DNA of 64,000 bases from Miltoncostaea sp036826475 (GCA_036826475.1 DAISWG010000005.1:20477-84476), one strand, 5' to 3'. Counted from the first letter of the stretch, positions 33,243 to 42,550 are shown. Made by a program: numbers and translations. The notes: generated by a model from the letters alone, not told the origin.

Positions 33243-35178
33243 GCGACGTGGGGGGGACGGCGCCGGCCGGGAGGGTGTCCTCCGCCGGCGCCTCCTCCTG
33301 TCTCACCCTCAAGTCGAAGTAGAGGTAGGTGACGACGACCGCGGCGAACGGGAGCGCCACCACGTAGAAGGCGCCGGCGATCAGGTTCACGAAGTCGAAC
33401 GCCGCGCCCGTGAACAGGAGCACCAGCACGCCGACGGCGGGCCCGATGAGCAGCGCCAGCCCCGTGAGGCCCAGGGCGATGGTGGCCGTGCGCCACCAGT
33501 TGCCGCGCGTCAGGACGATGCTGCGGCGCAGGATTCCCGGCCGGGGGCGCTCCTCGGCGCCCGCGATGACGCCGAGCAGCGACCAGCGCACCACCACGTA
33601 GACGGCGATCGGGACGAGCAGCAGCGTGACGTTGAACACCAGGATCACCGCGACGGCGATCGCCACCGCGGCGGCCAGCGGCCGCACGTCGCGGAGCACC
33701 GCCCGGTAGGCCCAGAGGGCGGTCACGCGCCGTCCCGCCGCGCCCTCGACGATGACGCGGGCCGTCGCCGCCTGGACGACCGCGAAGCCGATGAGCGTCA
33801 GGACCATCCCCAGGGCGAGCGCCATCGCGTCGACCCAGACGTGCCGCTCCCCGGCCTCGTCCACGAGCGGGGCGAGTGCCGTCGCCCGGAACAGCAGCCA
33901 CTGGAGCCCGGTGATCATGAGGGCGAGCGGGATGAAGAGCAGCCCGATCCCGATGAAGGTCTGCGGCCGCTCGGCGAACGCGTGGGCGCCGGCGGTGATG
34001 ATCTGACCCCAGGCGCGGCGGGCCGCGGGGGGGCGCGGGCTGGACGGCCCCCAGCGGGTGCGGGTGATCGGCCACAGCAGCAGCAGCACGATCGCGGTGA
34101 TCACCAGCGCCGTGCGGCCCGGGTTGATCTTGATCAGGCGCAGGACCGTCGAGCCGCGCTCGATCGACCCGCAGAAGACGTCGGTGGCGTTCGTCCCCAC
34201 CAGGCCGCTCGCCGGCACCGCGAAGCTGGTGGCGCGCCAGCTCTGCGACGCCCACGTGAACGGGTGGGTCCAGCGGAGGTTGCGGTTCGGCCCGACCGGC
34301 CCGTTGAAGAAGGCGGCGTGCTTCTCGCCCCAGCGGCCGTCGAACCCGAGCCAGGGGTACTCGGCGACCGCCAGGGCCGGGTCGGAGGGGATCGTCCGCA
34401 CGCCCGGGCGGTACGTCTGCGACGGGGCGCGCGTGTCGTCGCACCCCAGGCCCTCGGCGTCGCTGCGCATCAGGTAGAGCCGCGACTCGTAGAAGTTGGC
34501 CTGCGAGCCGGCGGCGGGGTGCACGACCGGGTGGGTGCCGCCCACCAGCTCCAGCTTCTCGTCGCCCCATTCCGCGCGCTCGGCGCTGGAGTGCTGGCTG
34601 AAGCCCACCTCGACGGGCCGCTCGGACAGCGCCTCCTCCGGCGTCGCCGCGTCGAAGTTGAGCTGGATCATCTCCCAGTCGCCCTCGTGGGTGTTGTTCC
34701 AGTCGTTGAAGACGTAGAAGAACCAGTACTGCAGGGCGAGGCGCCCGGGGACGCCGGGCTCGGTGGCCACGTGCGCGTAGGCGGTCGGCGGGGACGCCAG
34801 GCGCTCGCCCCACTCCACGTAGGTGCACCCGGGCCTGAGCGCGTCGCCCGGGAAGTCGAGGTGGTAGTCCCAGAGCCCCTGGGAGAGCCGCTGCGCGCTC
34901 GGCGCGACGCCCACCAGGTTGGTGCGGTCCCACGGCCCGCGCAGCGCGATCTCGTCGTTGTCCATCAGGTCGCCGACGTCCACCGGCAGGTACGGCACGT
35001 CGACGCCGCAGGAGCTCGCGCCCTCCGTCATGCGCAGGACCGGGGCGTACTCCCGCGCCAGCGCGACCTCGGCCGCGGGCGCCGCCGACGCCGGGGCGCA
35101 CGCCCACGCGGCGGCCGCCCACGCGAGCGCCACCAACACCACCCCCATGAGCCGGCGAGCCGGCGCAGCCCGATGCAC
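33229..35178 (-). CDS. Vps62-domain exported protein fused to a multi-helix membrane domain
   Basis: 649 residues. Signal sequence (LMGVVLVALAWAAAAWAC), then about 330 exported residues resembling Vps62/DUF946 proteins: RMTEGASSCGVDVPYLPVDV, ALQYWFFYVFNDWNNTHEGDWE and EVGFSQHSSAE. A membrane helix (ALVITAIVLLLLWPI) and about six more helices in the second half follow. Vps62 domains are best known from eukaryotes but occur in actinobacteria; the function is unknown. GTG 35178 is chosen because TAGCGT sits 7 nt upstream. Confidence 0.75.
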   Translation of the reverse strand: MHRAAPARRLMGVVLVALAWAAAAWACAPASAAPAAEVALAREYAPVLRMTEGASSCGVDVPYLPVDVGDLMDNDEIALRGPWDRTNLVGVAPSAQRLSQGLWDYHLDFPGDALRPGCTYVEWGERLASPPTAYAHVATEPGVPGRLALQYWFFYVFNDWNNTHEGDWEMIQLNFDAATPEEALSERPVEVGFSQHSSAERAEWGDEKLELVGGTHPVVHPAAGSQANFYESRLYLMRSDAEGLGCDDTRAPSQTYRPGVRTIPSDPALAVAEYPWLGFDGRWGEKHAAFFNGPVGPNRNLRWTHPFTWASQSWRATSFAVPASGLVGTNATDVFCGSIERGSTVLRLIKINPGRTALVITAIVLLLLWPITRTRWGPSSPRPPAARRAWGQIITAGAHAFAERPQTFIGIGLLFIPLALMITGLQWLLFRATALAPLVDEAGERHVWVDAMALALGMVLTLIGFAVVQAATARVIVEGAAGRRVTALWAYRAVLRDVRPLAAAVAIAVAVILVFNVTLLLVPIAVYVVVRWSLLGVIAGAEERPRPGILRRSIVLTRGNWWRTATIALGLTGLALLIGPAVGVLVLLFTGAAFDFVNLIAGAFYVVALPFAAVVVTYLYFDLRVRQEEAPAEDTLPAGAVPPTSPTGS

Positions 35179-35185
35179 GGCGGGC

Positions 35186-35191
35186 ACGCTA
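35186..35191 (-). promoter_or_regulatory. -10 element (TAGCGT on minus strand)
   Basis: TAGCGT ends 7 nt before the minus-strand GTG 35178 with no Shine-Dalgarno; a leaderless start is likely. Confidence 0.5.
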
Positions 35192-35240
35192 CCCCACGCC
35201 GTGGTACGTATGGTCGGGTCATCCCGGCGGGAGGTCTCCG

Positions 35241-36314
35241 ATGGCGCAGTGGCGGACAGGCGGACGGGGCACGGCGGGCACGGTCGGCTCGATGGTCTCC
35301 GACGCCGTGCTGGGCATGGCCGAGCGGGTCGTGCGCCCCTCCGCGGGGCCCCCGCCACCCGCGGAGCCCACCTCGGAGCCCGCCCCGGAGCCACCCTCGG
35401 CGCCCCACCCGGACGGTCCGGGTCGCGGGATCGGCGACGTCGCCGGTGCCGTGGTCGGGCGGATCGTCCCGGCGGTGATCGATCACGTCGACGTGGACGC
35501 CGTCGTGCAGCGCGTCGACATCGACGGGGTGGTGGAGCGGGTCGACGTCAACCGGGTGCTCGCCCGCGTCGACGTCGACGGCATCCTCGAGCGCGTCGAC
35601 CCCAACCCCCTCCTCGACCGGGTGGACATCGACCGGCTCGTCGGGCGCGTGGACATGGGGGCCGTGGCCCGGGAGGCCGTCGAGGGCCTCGACCTGGGCG
35701 AGATCGTCCGCGAGTCGACCGTCGGCCTGGGGGGCGACGTGGTCCGCGACGCGCGGCTCGAGGCGATGCGCGTCGACCGGGCCGTCGAGGGGGGCTTCGA
35801 CCGCGCGCTCGGCAGGGAGCCGCGCGGCGCCGTCATCGAGGCGCCCGGCGACGCCACCAGCCGGGCGGGGCTGCTCTCGCGCCTCGGCGCGACGCTCATC
35901 GACTCGGTGGTGGTCGTGCTGCTGGGCCTGCTCCTGCTGCTGGTGCTCGCGTCGCTGCGGCTGCTCTGGACGACCGGCTTCGACGTCGACTTCGTGGCCG
36001 GCGTGCCGGTCCGCGTCGGTGCCATCGTGCTGCTGCTGGCCTACCTCACCTACGGGTGGGGGCTCGACGGGCGCACCGTCGGGAAGCTGGTCTTCGGGCT
36101 GCGGGTGCTCGACGAGGACGGCTCCGACCTGTCGTTCCGGCGCGCGTTCGCGCGCGCGGTGCTGGTGGTCATCTTCCCGGTGGGCCTCCTGTGGGCCGCG
36201 GTCAGCCGCACGTCGGCCTCGGTCCAGGACCTCCTGGTGAGCACCGTCGTGGTGCACGACTGGGGTCGCGAGCGCACCCCGGAGCGCCCCCGGCGCCGCC
36301 GCGCCAGGGGCTGA
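35241..36314 (+). CDS. RDD-family membrane protein with seven 9-residue repeats
   Basis: 357 residues. A Pro/Glu/Ser-rich N-terminus (to about 60), then seven tandem 9-residue units at about 83-145 of the form VD[VI][DN]xhhxR. An acidic linker follows, then an RDD domain (about 212-340) with SRLGATLIDSVVVV, a second helix, and GRTVGKLVFGLRVLDEDG. RDD proteins are membrane-embedded and mostly uncharacterised; some act in ion or compatible-solute transport. GGGAGG precedes ATG 35241. The repeats resemble ones I know from other actinobacterial RDD proteins. Confidence 0.85.
   Translation: MAQWRTGGRGTAGTVGSMVSDAVLGMAERVVRPSAGPPPPAEPTSEPAPEPPSAPHPDGPGRGIGDVAGAVVGRIVPAVIDHVDVDAVVQRVDIDGVVERVDVNRVLARVDVDGILERVDPNPLLDRVDIDRLVGRVDMGAVAREAVEGLDLGEIVRESTVGLGGDVVRDARLEAMRVDRAVEGGFDRALGREPRGAVIEAPGDATSRAGLLSRLGATLIDSVVVVLLGLLLLLVLASLRLLWTTGFDVDFVAGVPVRVGAIVLLLAYLTYGWGLDGRTVGKLVFGLRVLDEDGSDLSFRRAFARAVLVVIFPVGLLWAAVSRTSASVQDLLVSTVVVHDWGRERTPERPRRRRARG
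35487..35675 (+). repeat. seven tandem 27-nt repeats (9 residues each)
   Basis: In-frame units encode VDVDAVVQR, VDIDGVVER, VDVNRVLAR, VDVDGILER, VDPNPLLDR, VDIDRLVGR and VDMGAVARE. At DNA level the shared core is a GCG/GTC-GAC step at 27-nt spacing. Confidence 0.85.
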
Positions 36315-36364
36315 TCCCGGCCGCGTCGCGTGTCGGGACCCGGCGGGGCGGGCACGTCACCGGG

Positions 36365-37501
36365 GTGGACCTCCCCTCCCGGTACCGGGAGCCCGTCCTC
36401 ATCGCCGCCGGCGGCATGGGGGCCGTCTACCGGGCTCACGACGAGCGCCTGGGCCGCGACGTGGCGGTCAAGGTCCCGTCGGACGCGGTCGCCGGCGACC
36501 CCGCCGCCGGCCGGCGCTTCCGGCGCGAGGCGGTGTCGGCCGCCCGCGTCCACCACCCCAACGTGGCCGTCGTCCACGACGCCGGCGAGCACCGGGGCCG
36601 GTCGTACATGGTCATGGAGCTGGTGCCGGGCGGCACGGTCGCGGATCGCCTCGCCGTCGGACGGCCGCCCCGGGACGTGGCGCTCGGCTGGATCGCCCAG
36701 GCGGCGGCGGGACTGGACGCCGCCCACGCGGCGGGGGTCGTCCACCGGGACGTGAAGCCGGCGAACCTGCTCCTCGACGCGGAGGGGAGGGTGAAGGTGG
36801 CCGACTTCGGCATCGCCCGCGTGCTCGGCGACCGGGACGCCACCCTGACGGCCGCCGGCGCGGTGGTGGGGACGTCCGGCTACGCGTCGCCCGAGCAGGC
36901 GCAGGGGCGGCCCGTGACCCCGGCCGCGGACCAGTACTCGCTGGCCGCCGTCGCGTTCGAGCTGCTCACCGGCGAGCGCCCGTTCGCCCCGCGCACGGGC
37001 CTGGCGGAGCTGGCCGCCCACGTGCACGACGCGGTGCCCCGGGCGCGGGAGCGGGACCCGACGCTGCCGGCGGCGGTGGACGACGTCCTGGGGCGGGGGC
37101 TGGCCAAGGATCCTGCGGCGCGGTTCCCGTCCGCCGGCGGGCTGGCCGCCGCCCTCGGCGCGGCGCTCGGCGCCCCGGGCGGCACGACCGCCGTGCTGCC
37201 GGCGTCCCCGCCCCACCGCCGGAGGGGCCGCGCGATCGCGGCCGGCGTGGCGATCGCCGCCGTCGCGGGGGCCGTGGCGGTCGCCGCGACCACGATGGGC
37301 GGCGACGGGGACGCGCCCGCGTCCGCGCCGCCCGCCGCGCCGCCCGTCCAGACCGTCATGCGCACCGTCACCGCCTCCGTCACCACCGCCGCGCCGGCCC
37401 CCGCCGGTCCCGGCGAGGGGGCGGCGAAGGGCGGGGGGAAGGGGCCCAAGGGGCCCAAGGCGCAGAAGGCGCCGAAGGGGCCGAAGGGGCGCGACGAGTG
37501 A
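36365..37501 (+). CDS. Ser/Thr protein kinase (PknB-like), membrane-anchored
   Basis: 378 residues. Kinase domain about 5-260: glycine loop IAAGGMGAVYRA, VAVKVPSD with the ATP-binding Lys, HRDVKPANLLLD (catalytic loop), ADFGIARV, and activation segment GTSGYASPEQ. A membrane helix follows (AIAAGVAIAAVAGAVAVAA), then a short exported tail ending in a Lys/Gly/Pro-rich run of KGPK-type repeats. There are no PASTA domains, unlike PknB proper. Such kinases phosphorylate proteins on Ser/Thr, often FHA-domain partners; none is visible here. Start GTG 36365 has no strong Shine-Dalgarno. Confidence 0.9.
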   Translation: MDLPSRYREPVLIAAGGMGAVYRAHDERLGRDVAVKVPSDAVAGDPAAGRRFRREAVSAARVHHPNVAVVHDAGEHRGRSYMVMELVPGGTVADRLAVGRPPRDVALGWIAQAAAGLDAAHAAGVVHRDVKPANLLLDAEGRVKVADFGIARVLGDRDATLTAAGAVVGTSGYASPEQAQGRPVTPAADQYSLAAVAFELLTGERPFAPRTGLAELAAHVHDAVPRARERDPTLPAAVDDVLGRGLAKDPAARFPSAGGLAAALGAALGAPGGTTAVLPASPPHRRRGRAIAAGVAIAAVAGAVAVAATTMGGDGDAPASAPPAAPPVQTVMRTVTASVTTAAPAPAGPGEGAAKGGGKGPKGPKAQKAPKGPKGRDE

Positions 37502-37519
37502 CGGGCCGGCCCCCGCCGG

Positions 37520-38335
37520 TCAGCGTTCGTCGCCGCCGTCGGCCTCCGCGCCGATCAGGAGCGCCAGGCAGGTGAGCCAGAGCCACAGCAGCACCACGAC
37601 GATCGAGGCGAGCGCGCCGTAGGTCTTGCCGTAGCTCGCGAAGTTGGCCGTGTAGGCGGCGAAGAGCGCGGAGACGACGAGCCAGACGACCATCGCCACC
37701 ACCGCCCCCGCGGTGATCACGCCCAGGCGGGCCTTCGGGTGGGGGCCCGCCGAGAACCGGTACAGCAGGCCGACGCCCACGAGCATCACGATCGCCAGCA
37801 CCGGCCAGCGCAGGACCTGGAAGGCGGCCCGCCCGGCGTCGCCCGTGCCCGCCTTGTCCAGCACCGGCGGGACCGCCGCGACCAGGAAGATCACGATCGC
37901 CAGGAACACGATCGCGGCGAGCGTCAGCAGCAGGGCCTTGCCCCTCTTGGCCACGAAGCCCGCCGGCTCCTCGCGGTCGCGTGCCACGTGGATGCCGGTG
38001 ACGAGCGCGGCGGTGCCGCCCGAGGCGCTCCAGAGGGCCAGCGCGACCGCCACGACGAGCGTCGCGGACAGGCCGCCGCGGTCGGCGTCGATGATCTGGG
38101 TGAGCTGGTAGACGAGGAAGTCCTCGACCTCCGCCGGGAGGGAGGAACTGACGTCCTGCACCTGCTGCCGCACGTCGGCGGGGTCGGCCACCAGCCCGTA
38201 CACCGAGATGAGCGCCACCAGGGCGGGCACCAGGGCCAGGAACGCGTAGAAGGCGACGCCGGCCGCAACCAGCGTGGTGTTGTGCTCCCGGATGCGGGCG
38301 GGGAGCGCGGACGCCACCGTCGCGAGGGACATCAT
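37520..38335 (-). CDS. YihY/virulence factor BrkB-family membrane protein
   Basis: 271 residues with six helices; REHNTTLVAAGVAFYAFLALVPALVAL at the start is typical of the YihY/BrkB (formerly RNase BN) family. SASGGTAALVTGIHVA, then YGALASIVVVLLWLWLTCLALLIGAE ends the family core. Its role in bacteria is unclear; it is not a nuclease. Double ATG at 38335/38332 overlapping the upstream stop as ATGA, so translation is coupled with the CYTH-Ppx gene. Confidence 0.9.
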   Translation of the reverse strand: MMSLATVASALPARIREHNTTLVAAGVAFYAFLALVPALVALISVYGLVADPADVRQQVQDVSSSLPAEVEDFLVYQLTQIIDADRGGLSATLVVAVALALWSASGGTAALVTGIHVARDREEPAGFVAKRGKALLLTLAAIVFLAIVIFLVAAVPPVLDKAGTGDAGRAAFQVLRWPVLAIVMLVGVGLLYRFSAGPHPKARLGVITAGAVVAMVVWLVVSALFAAYTANFASYGKTYGALASIVVVLLWLWLTCLALLIGAEADGGDER

Positions 38336-39753
38336 CCCCCTCCGAAGCGCTCCGCGAGCAGCGCGTGCCGCAGGCCGCGGTCGCTGACCGTCACCGCGTC
38401 GTGGCCCAGCGCCGCGAGCACGGCGCGGACGATGACCGCGCCGCCGAGGATCACCTCGGCGCGGGCGGGCTGGAGCCCCACGATGCCGCGGCGGCCGTCG
38501 GCGTCCGTCGCCCGGTACCGCGCGATCTGGCGGTCGATCTCCGCGAGGTCCAGCACGGTGCCCTCCACCACGGCCGGGTCGTAGGCCTCCAAGCCGTGCA
38601 TCACGGCGGCGAGGTTGGTGAAGACGCCGCCGATGCCGATCACGGCGTCCGCGCGCGCCCGCGGCGCCAGGGCGCCCAGCTCGGCGGCGACCGCCGCGCC
38701 GGCCTGCTCCAGGACGTCGGGGGTCACGGCCCCGTCCAGCCCGAACCGCTCCGTCACGGCCACCGCGCCCAGGTCGATGCTGGAACGGTCGTCGATGCGG
38801 CCGCCGGCGCCGAACGTGAACTGCGAGCTGCCGCCGCCGGTCTCGAACACCACCACCGAGCCGTCGCCCGCCGCGCCGGTCGCCGCGACGAACCCGAGCC
38901 GCGCCTCCTCCTCGCCGGGGATCACCTCCACGTCGATGCTGCACCGCTCCCGCACCGCGTCCGCGAACGCGGCCGAGTTGCCCGCGATGCGCAGTCCCGC
39001 GGTGCCGACGGCGACGACCGGCGCCCCCGCCCGGCGGGCCTCGCGGACCATGTCGCACACCGCGTCCGCCGTCCGGGCGATCGGCGCGGCCCCCAGGTCG
39101 CCGCCGGGGCGCAGGCCCTCGCCGAGCCGGGTCACCTCGGCGCGGTCCGCCAGCGTCCTCCACCCGTCGCCGTCGCGCGCCGCGACGATCAGCTTGACCG
39201 AGTTGGTGCCGACGTCGATGACCGCCCCGCGCGCCGGGAGCAGCCCGGTGACGGTCCGGAGGTGGCGCGGGTAGCTGACGTTCGGGTGCCCCGCCAGGCC
39301 GATCTCGCGCAGCACGCGCATGATCGCCGGACGGTCCTCCGACTCGATCGCGAAGGTCCGCATCGGGGCGCCGTCGACCCGCAGGTCCACCAGCTCGACC
39401 GCGCAGCCCCCCACGGTGTAGCGCGCCCGCCGCTTGTGCACGGCGACGACCTTGAGGAACGTGGCGTGGAGCGCGACCGCCAGCACGCGCACGTCGTCGG
39501 CGGTGAGGGTGGTCGGGCGCTTCAGGACGGGCCGCCACCGCTCCAGGCCGTGGTCGTCGATCTCCTCCAGGTGCTTCACGTCCACCAGCCCGTCGCGCAC
39601 CTTCACGGTGTCCTCGCCGTCGGCGTTCACCATGTAGAGCTCGTCGCTCTCGTGGACCTGGGTCGGCGTCTCCGACGCGAGGAGGGCGGCGGCGGGCTCC
39701 ACCTCATCGAACGTCCGCCACTCCCAGCGCGGGACGATCCCCTCGGTCCCCAT
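38332..39753 (-). CDS. CYTH-like domain fused to Ppx/GppA exopolyphosphatase
   Basis: 473 residues. The first about 165 residues look like a CYTH (triphosphate tunnel) domain: WEWRTF near the start, VDVKHLEEID, ERWRPVLK and FAIESED, with many charged strands. Residues about 172-470 are a Ppx/GppA phosphatase: VIDVGTNSVKLIV, AVGTAGLR, EVIPGEEEARLGF, FETGGGSSQF, GIGGVFTNLA. It may bind and hydrolyse polyphosphate. The first CYTH ExExK motif is reduced to EWR, so activity of that domain is uncertain. Operon with the P-type ATPase (4 nt apart) and YihY gene. Confidence 0.85.
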   Translation of the reverse strand: MGTEGIVPRWEWRTFDEVEPAAALLASETPTQVHESDELYMVNADGEDTVKVRDGLVDVKHLEEIDDHGLERWRPVLKRPTTLTADDVRVLAVALHATFLKVVAVHKRRARYTVGGCAVELVDLRVDGAPMRTFAIESEDRPAIMRVLREIGLAGHPNVSYPRHLRTVTGLLPARGAVIDVGTNSVKLIVAARDGDGWRTLADRAEVTRLGEGLRPGGDLGAAPIARTADAVCDMVREARRAGAPVVAVGTAGLRIAGNSAAFADAVRERCSIDVEVIPGEEEARLGFVAATGAAGDGSVVVFETGGGSSQFTFGAGGRIDDRSSIDLGAVAVTERFGLDGAVTPDVLEQAGAAVAAELGALAPRARADAVIGIGGVFTNLAAVMHGLEAYDPAVVEGTVLDLAEIDRQIARYRATDADGRRGIVGLQPARAEVILGGAVIVRAVLAALGHDAVTVSDRGLRHALLAERFGGG

Positions 39754-39757
39754 CAGA

Positions 39758-42538
39758 TCACGTCCGCGCCCGGCCCGGGCTCACGGCCGCGCGGGCGTCG
39801 ATGGGCGCCGGCGGCGTCGCGACGTCGCGCCGTCGCACCCACTTGGCGACCTCGATCGTGAGCGGCAGCAGCGCGGCGAGGCCGAGGCACGCCATCCACT
39901 CGCGGCCGGTCAGCGACGTCGTGAGCAGGCCCTTCTGCAGGCCCGGCAGCTCGGTGGCCAGCACGATCATCACGAGCGGCACCAGCGAGACCAGCGCCGC
40001 CTTCAGGATCGGCGGCGCCAGCCCGGGGGCCGGGTCGCGGCGGTTTGCGACGGCGTTGAAGATCGTGCCGAGGCCCATCACCACGAACGTCATCGTGAGG
40101 GATGCCGACCCCACCTCCGTGCTCGGGTCGTCGGGGCCCGCGACCAGCGGGATCAGCGCCGCCACGAACAGCACCACGGCGTACAGCACCCACATCGCGA
40201 CGGCGGCGCGGTTGGTGATCGGCAGCGCCGGGTCGCGGGGCGGGCGGTGCATCACGTCCGGGTCGCCCGGGTCGATGGCGATCACCACGACGCCGGCGGC
40301 GGTCGCGAAGAAGAGGAGGTACAGCACCATCAGCGGCGTCAGCGCCACCCCGTCGTTGAGGTCGAACGCGGTCGCCGCCAGGAACAGCAGCACCAGCGCC
40401 AGCAGCTGGGTCATCTGGTAGCGGACGTACGAGACGACCTTGTCGTAGACGCGGCGCCCGATCTCCACGGCGTGCACCAGCGTCCCGAAGTTGTCGTCGG
40501 TCAGGATCATCCGGGCGGCCTGCTTGCTCACCTCGCTGCCGCTGCCCATCGCCACGCCGATGTCGGCCTGCTTCAGGGCGGCCGCGTCGTTCACCGCGTC
40601 GCCGGTCATCGCCACGATCTGACCCTGCTCCTGCATGAGCCGGGCGAGGCGCAGCTTGTCCTGCGGCGTCACCCGGCCGAACACGTGGAGGCCCGGGAGG
40701 CGGCGCACCACCTCGTCGTCGTCGAGCGCCTGGAGCTCCGCCCCGCTGATCGCGCCGGGGCCCAGGCCCAGCTCCTCGCCGATCGCGCGGGCGGTGATGG
40801 CGTGGTCGCCGGTGATCATGCGCACGTCGATGCCGGCGCCGAGGGCGGTGGCCACGGCGCTCTTCGCCTCGGTCCGGAGCGGGTCGATGATCCCGGTCAT
40901 CGCCACGAACGAGAGGTCGTGCACCATCGACATCGGGTCGTCCCGCCCGGCGGCGAGCTCGTCCTCGGTCATCAGCCGCGCGGCGAACGCCAGCACCCGT
41001 AGGCCCTGTTCGCCCATCCGCTCGTTGGCGGCGTCGATGTCGGCGCGGGCGTCGCCGATGGCGACCTGGTCGCCGCTGAGCGGCCCGCCGGCGTGGGTGC
41101 ACCGCGCCAGCACGACGTCGGGCCCGCCCTTCACCAGCTGCACCACCCGTTCCTGGCCGTCGAGCTCGGCGCGGTGGAACGTCGCCATGAACTTGTAGTC
41201 CGAGTCGAACGGGACCTCGGCGATGCGCGGATAGGCCCGGCGCGTCTCGGCGGCGTCGACGCCCAGCTTCGCGGCCAGCACCACCAGGGCAGCCTCGGTG
41301 GGGTCGCCCACCACGCTGCCGTCGTCGCCGACGGTGGCGTCGCTGTCGAGCACCAGGCCGAGCGCCAGGCGGGTGAAGTCGGGGACGGGGACGCCCGCCA
41401 CGGAGGTGATCGCGCCCGTCTTCCGGTAGCCCTCGCCCTCCACCGGGAAGAAGGCGCCGTTGGCGTAGACGAGCGAGACCATCATCTCGTTCAGCGTCAG
41501 TGTGCCGGTCTTGTCCGTGTTGATGACGCTCGTGGCGCCGAGCGTCTCCACGTCGGTCAGGTTCTTCACGACGGCCTTCGCCTCGGCCAGCTCCTTCGCG
41601 CCGATCGACAGCAGGCCGGACACGAATGCCGGCATGCCGGTGGGGATGGCGGAGATCGCCATCGCCGTTCCCAGCAGCACGACGTCGGTGAACGACTCCC
41701 CGCGGGCGACGCCGACCACGACGATCACGAGCACGGCGGCCCAGGCGATGACCCCCAGCACCTTGGTCAGGCTGCCGAGCTCCCGCTGGAGCGGCGACCG
41801 CGTGCGGGTGACCGAGGTCAGCATCGTCGCGATCTGGCCCATCTGGGTGCCCATGCCCGTCTCGGTCACGACCATGGTCGCGGTTCCGCGGGTTACGGCG
41901 GTGTTCTGGAACAGCATGTTGACGCGGTCGCCGACCGGCGTCCCGGCGTCCAGGACCGGCGCCGCGTCCTTGGCGACGGGCGCGCTCTCGCCGGTGAGCG
42001 CCGCCTCCTGGGTCTCGAGGGTGGCGGCGCGCAGGATGCGCCCGTCGGCCGGCACGATGTCGCCCGCCTCGAGCTGCACGACGTCGCCGGGGACGACGTC
42101 GGTGGACGGGATCAGCGCGACCGCGCCGCCCCTCACCACCCGCGCCTGGGGCACCTGGAGATTGGAGAGCGCGTCGATGCTGGCCCGCGCCTGGAGCTCC
42201 TGGCGCGTGCCGAGCACGAGGTTCAGCAGGATCAGGAGCCCGACGACGACGGCGGTGGAGACCTCGGCGATGGCCAGGCTCACCACCACGACCGCGACGA
42301 GCATGATGTTCATCGGCTCGCGCAGCTGGACGAGCGCGATCTCCCAGACGGAGGGGGGTTTCTCGGCGGCGATCGCGTTGGGGCCGTACTGCCCGAGCCG
42401 CGTGGCCACCTCGGCGCTGCCGAGCCCCGCCTCGGGGTCGGTCCCGAGCCCCGCCGTCACCGTCGCGCCGTCCAGGGCATGGGGAGGCGCCGCCGCCGCG
42501 GCCACCGTGGTCTGGTCGATCCGTTCCGTCTGGTCCAT
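39758..42538 (-). CDS. P2-type cation-transporting ATPase
   Basis: 926 residues. Actuator domain with LTGES, membrane helices, phosphorylation site INTDKTGTLTLNEM, nucleotide-binding KGGPDVVLARC, and hinge TGDAVNDAAALKQADIGVAM. C-terminal helices resemble Ca2+/Na+ pump types. Helix 4 reads AISAIPTGMPAFV where Ca pumps have PEGLP, so the acidic ion ligand is replaced by Thr/Gly; ion specificity therefore differs and is not assignable. Start ATG 42538 follows TACGGT by 6 nt. First gene of the operon with the Ppx fusion and YihY. Confidence 0.92.
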   Translation of the reverse strand: MDQTERIDQTTVAAAAAPPHALDGATVTAGLGTDPEAGLGSAEVATRLGQYGPNAIAAEKPPSVWEIALVQLREPMNIMLVAVVVVSLAIAEVSTAVVVGLLILLNLVLGTRQELQARASIDALSNLQVPQARVVRGGAVALIPSTDVVPGDVVQLEAGDIVPADGRILRAATLETQEAALTGESAPVAKDAAPVLDAGTPVGDRVNMLFQNTAVTRGTATMVVTETGMGTQMGQIATMLTSVTRTRSPLQRELGSLTKVLGVIAWAAVLVIVVVGVARGESFTDVVLLGTAMAISAIPTGMPAFVSGLLSIGAKELAEAKAVVKNLTDVETLGATSVINTDKTGTLTLNEMMVSLVYANGAFFPVEGEGYRKTGAITSVAGVPVPDFTRLALGLVLDSDATVGDDGSVVGDPTEAALVVLAAKLGVDAAETRRAYPRIAEVPFDSDYKFMATFHRAELDGQERVVQLVKGGPDVVLARCTHAGGPLSGDQVAIGDARADIDAANERMGEQGLRVLAFAARLMTEDELAAGRDDPMSMVHDLSFVAMTGIIDPLRTEAKSAVATALGAGIDVRMITGDHAITARAIGEELGLGPGAISGAELQALDDDEVVRRLPGLHVFGRVTPQDKLRLARLMQEQGQIVAMTGDAVNDAAALKQADIGVAMGSGSEVSKQAARMILTDDNFGTLVHAVEIGRRVYDKVVSYVRYQMTQLLALVLLFLAATAFDLNDGVALTPLMVLYLLFFATAAGVVVIAIDPGDPDVMHRPPRDPALPITNRAAVAMWVLYAVVLFVAALIPLVAGPDDPSTEVGSASLTMTFVVMGLGTIFNAVANRRDPAPGLAPPILKAALVSLVPLVMIVLATELPGLQKGLLTTSLTGREWMACLGLAALLPLTIEVAKWVRRRDVATPPAPIDARAAVSPGRART

Positions 42539-42544
42539 TCCGGG

Positions 42545-42550
42545 ACCGTA
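42545..42550 (-). promoter_or_regulatory. -10 element (TACGGT on minus strand)
   Basis: TACGGT ends 6 nt before the minus-strand ATG 42538 with no Shine-Dalgarno; a leaderless start is likely. Confidence 0.5.

Noticed and set aside
35487..35675. CRISPR array
   Set aside because: 27-nt periodicity is in-frame protein repeats with no spacers and no cas genes nearby.
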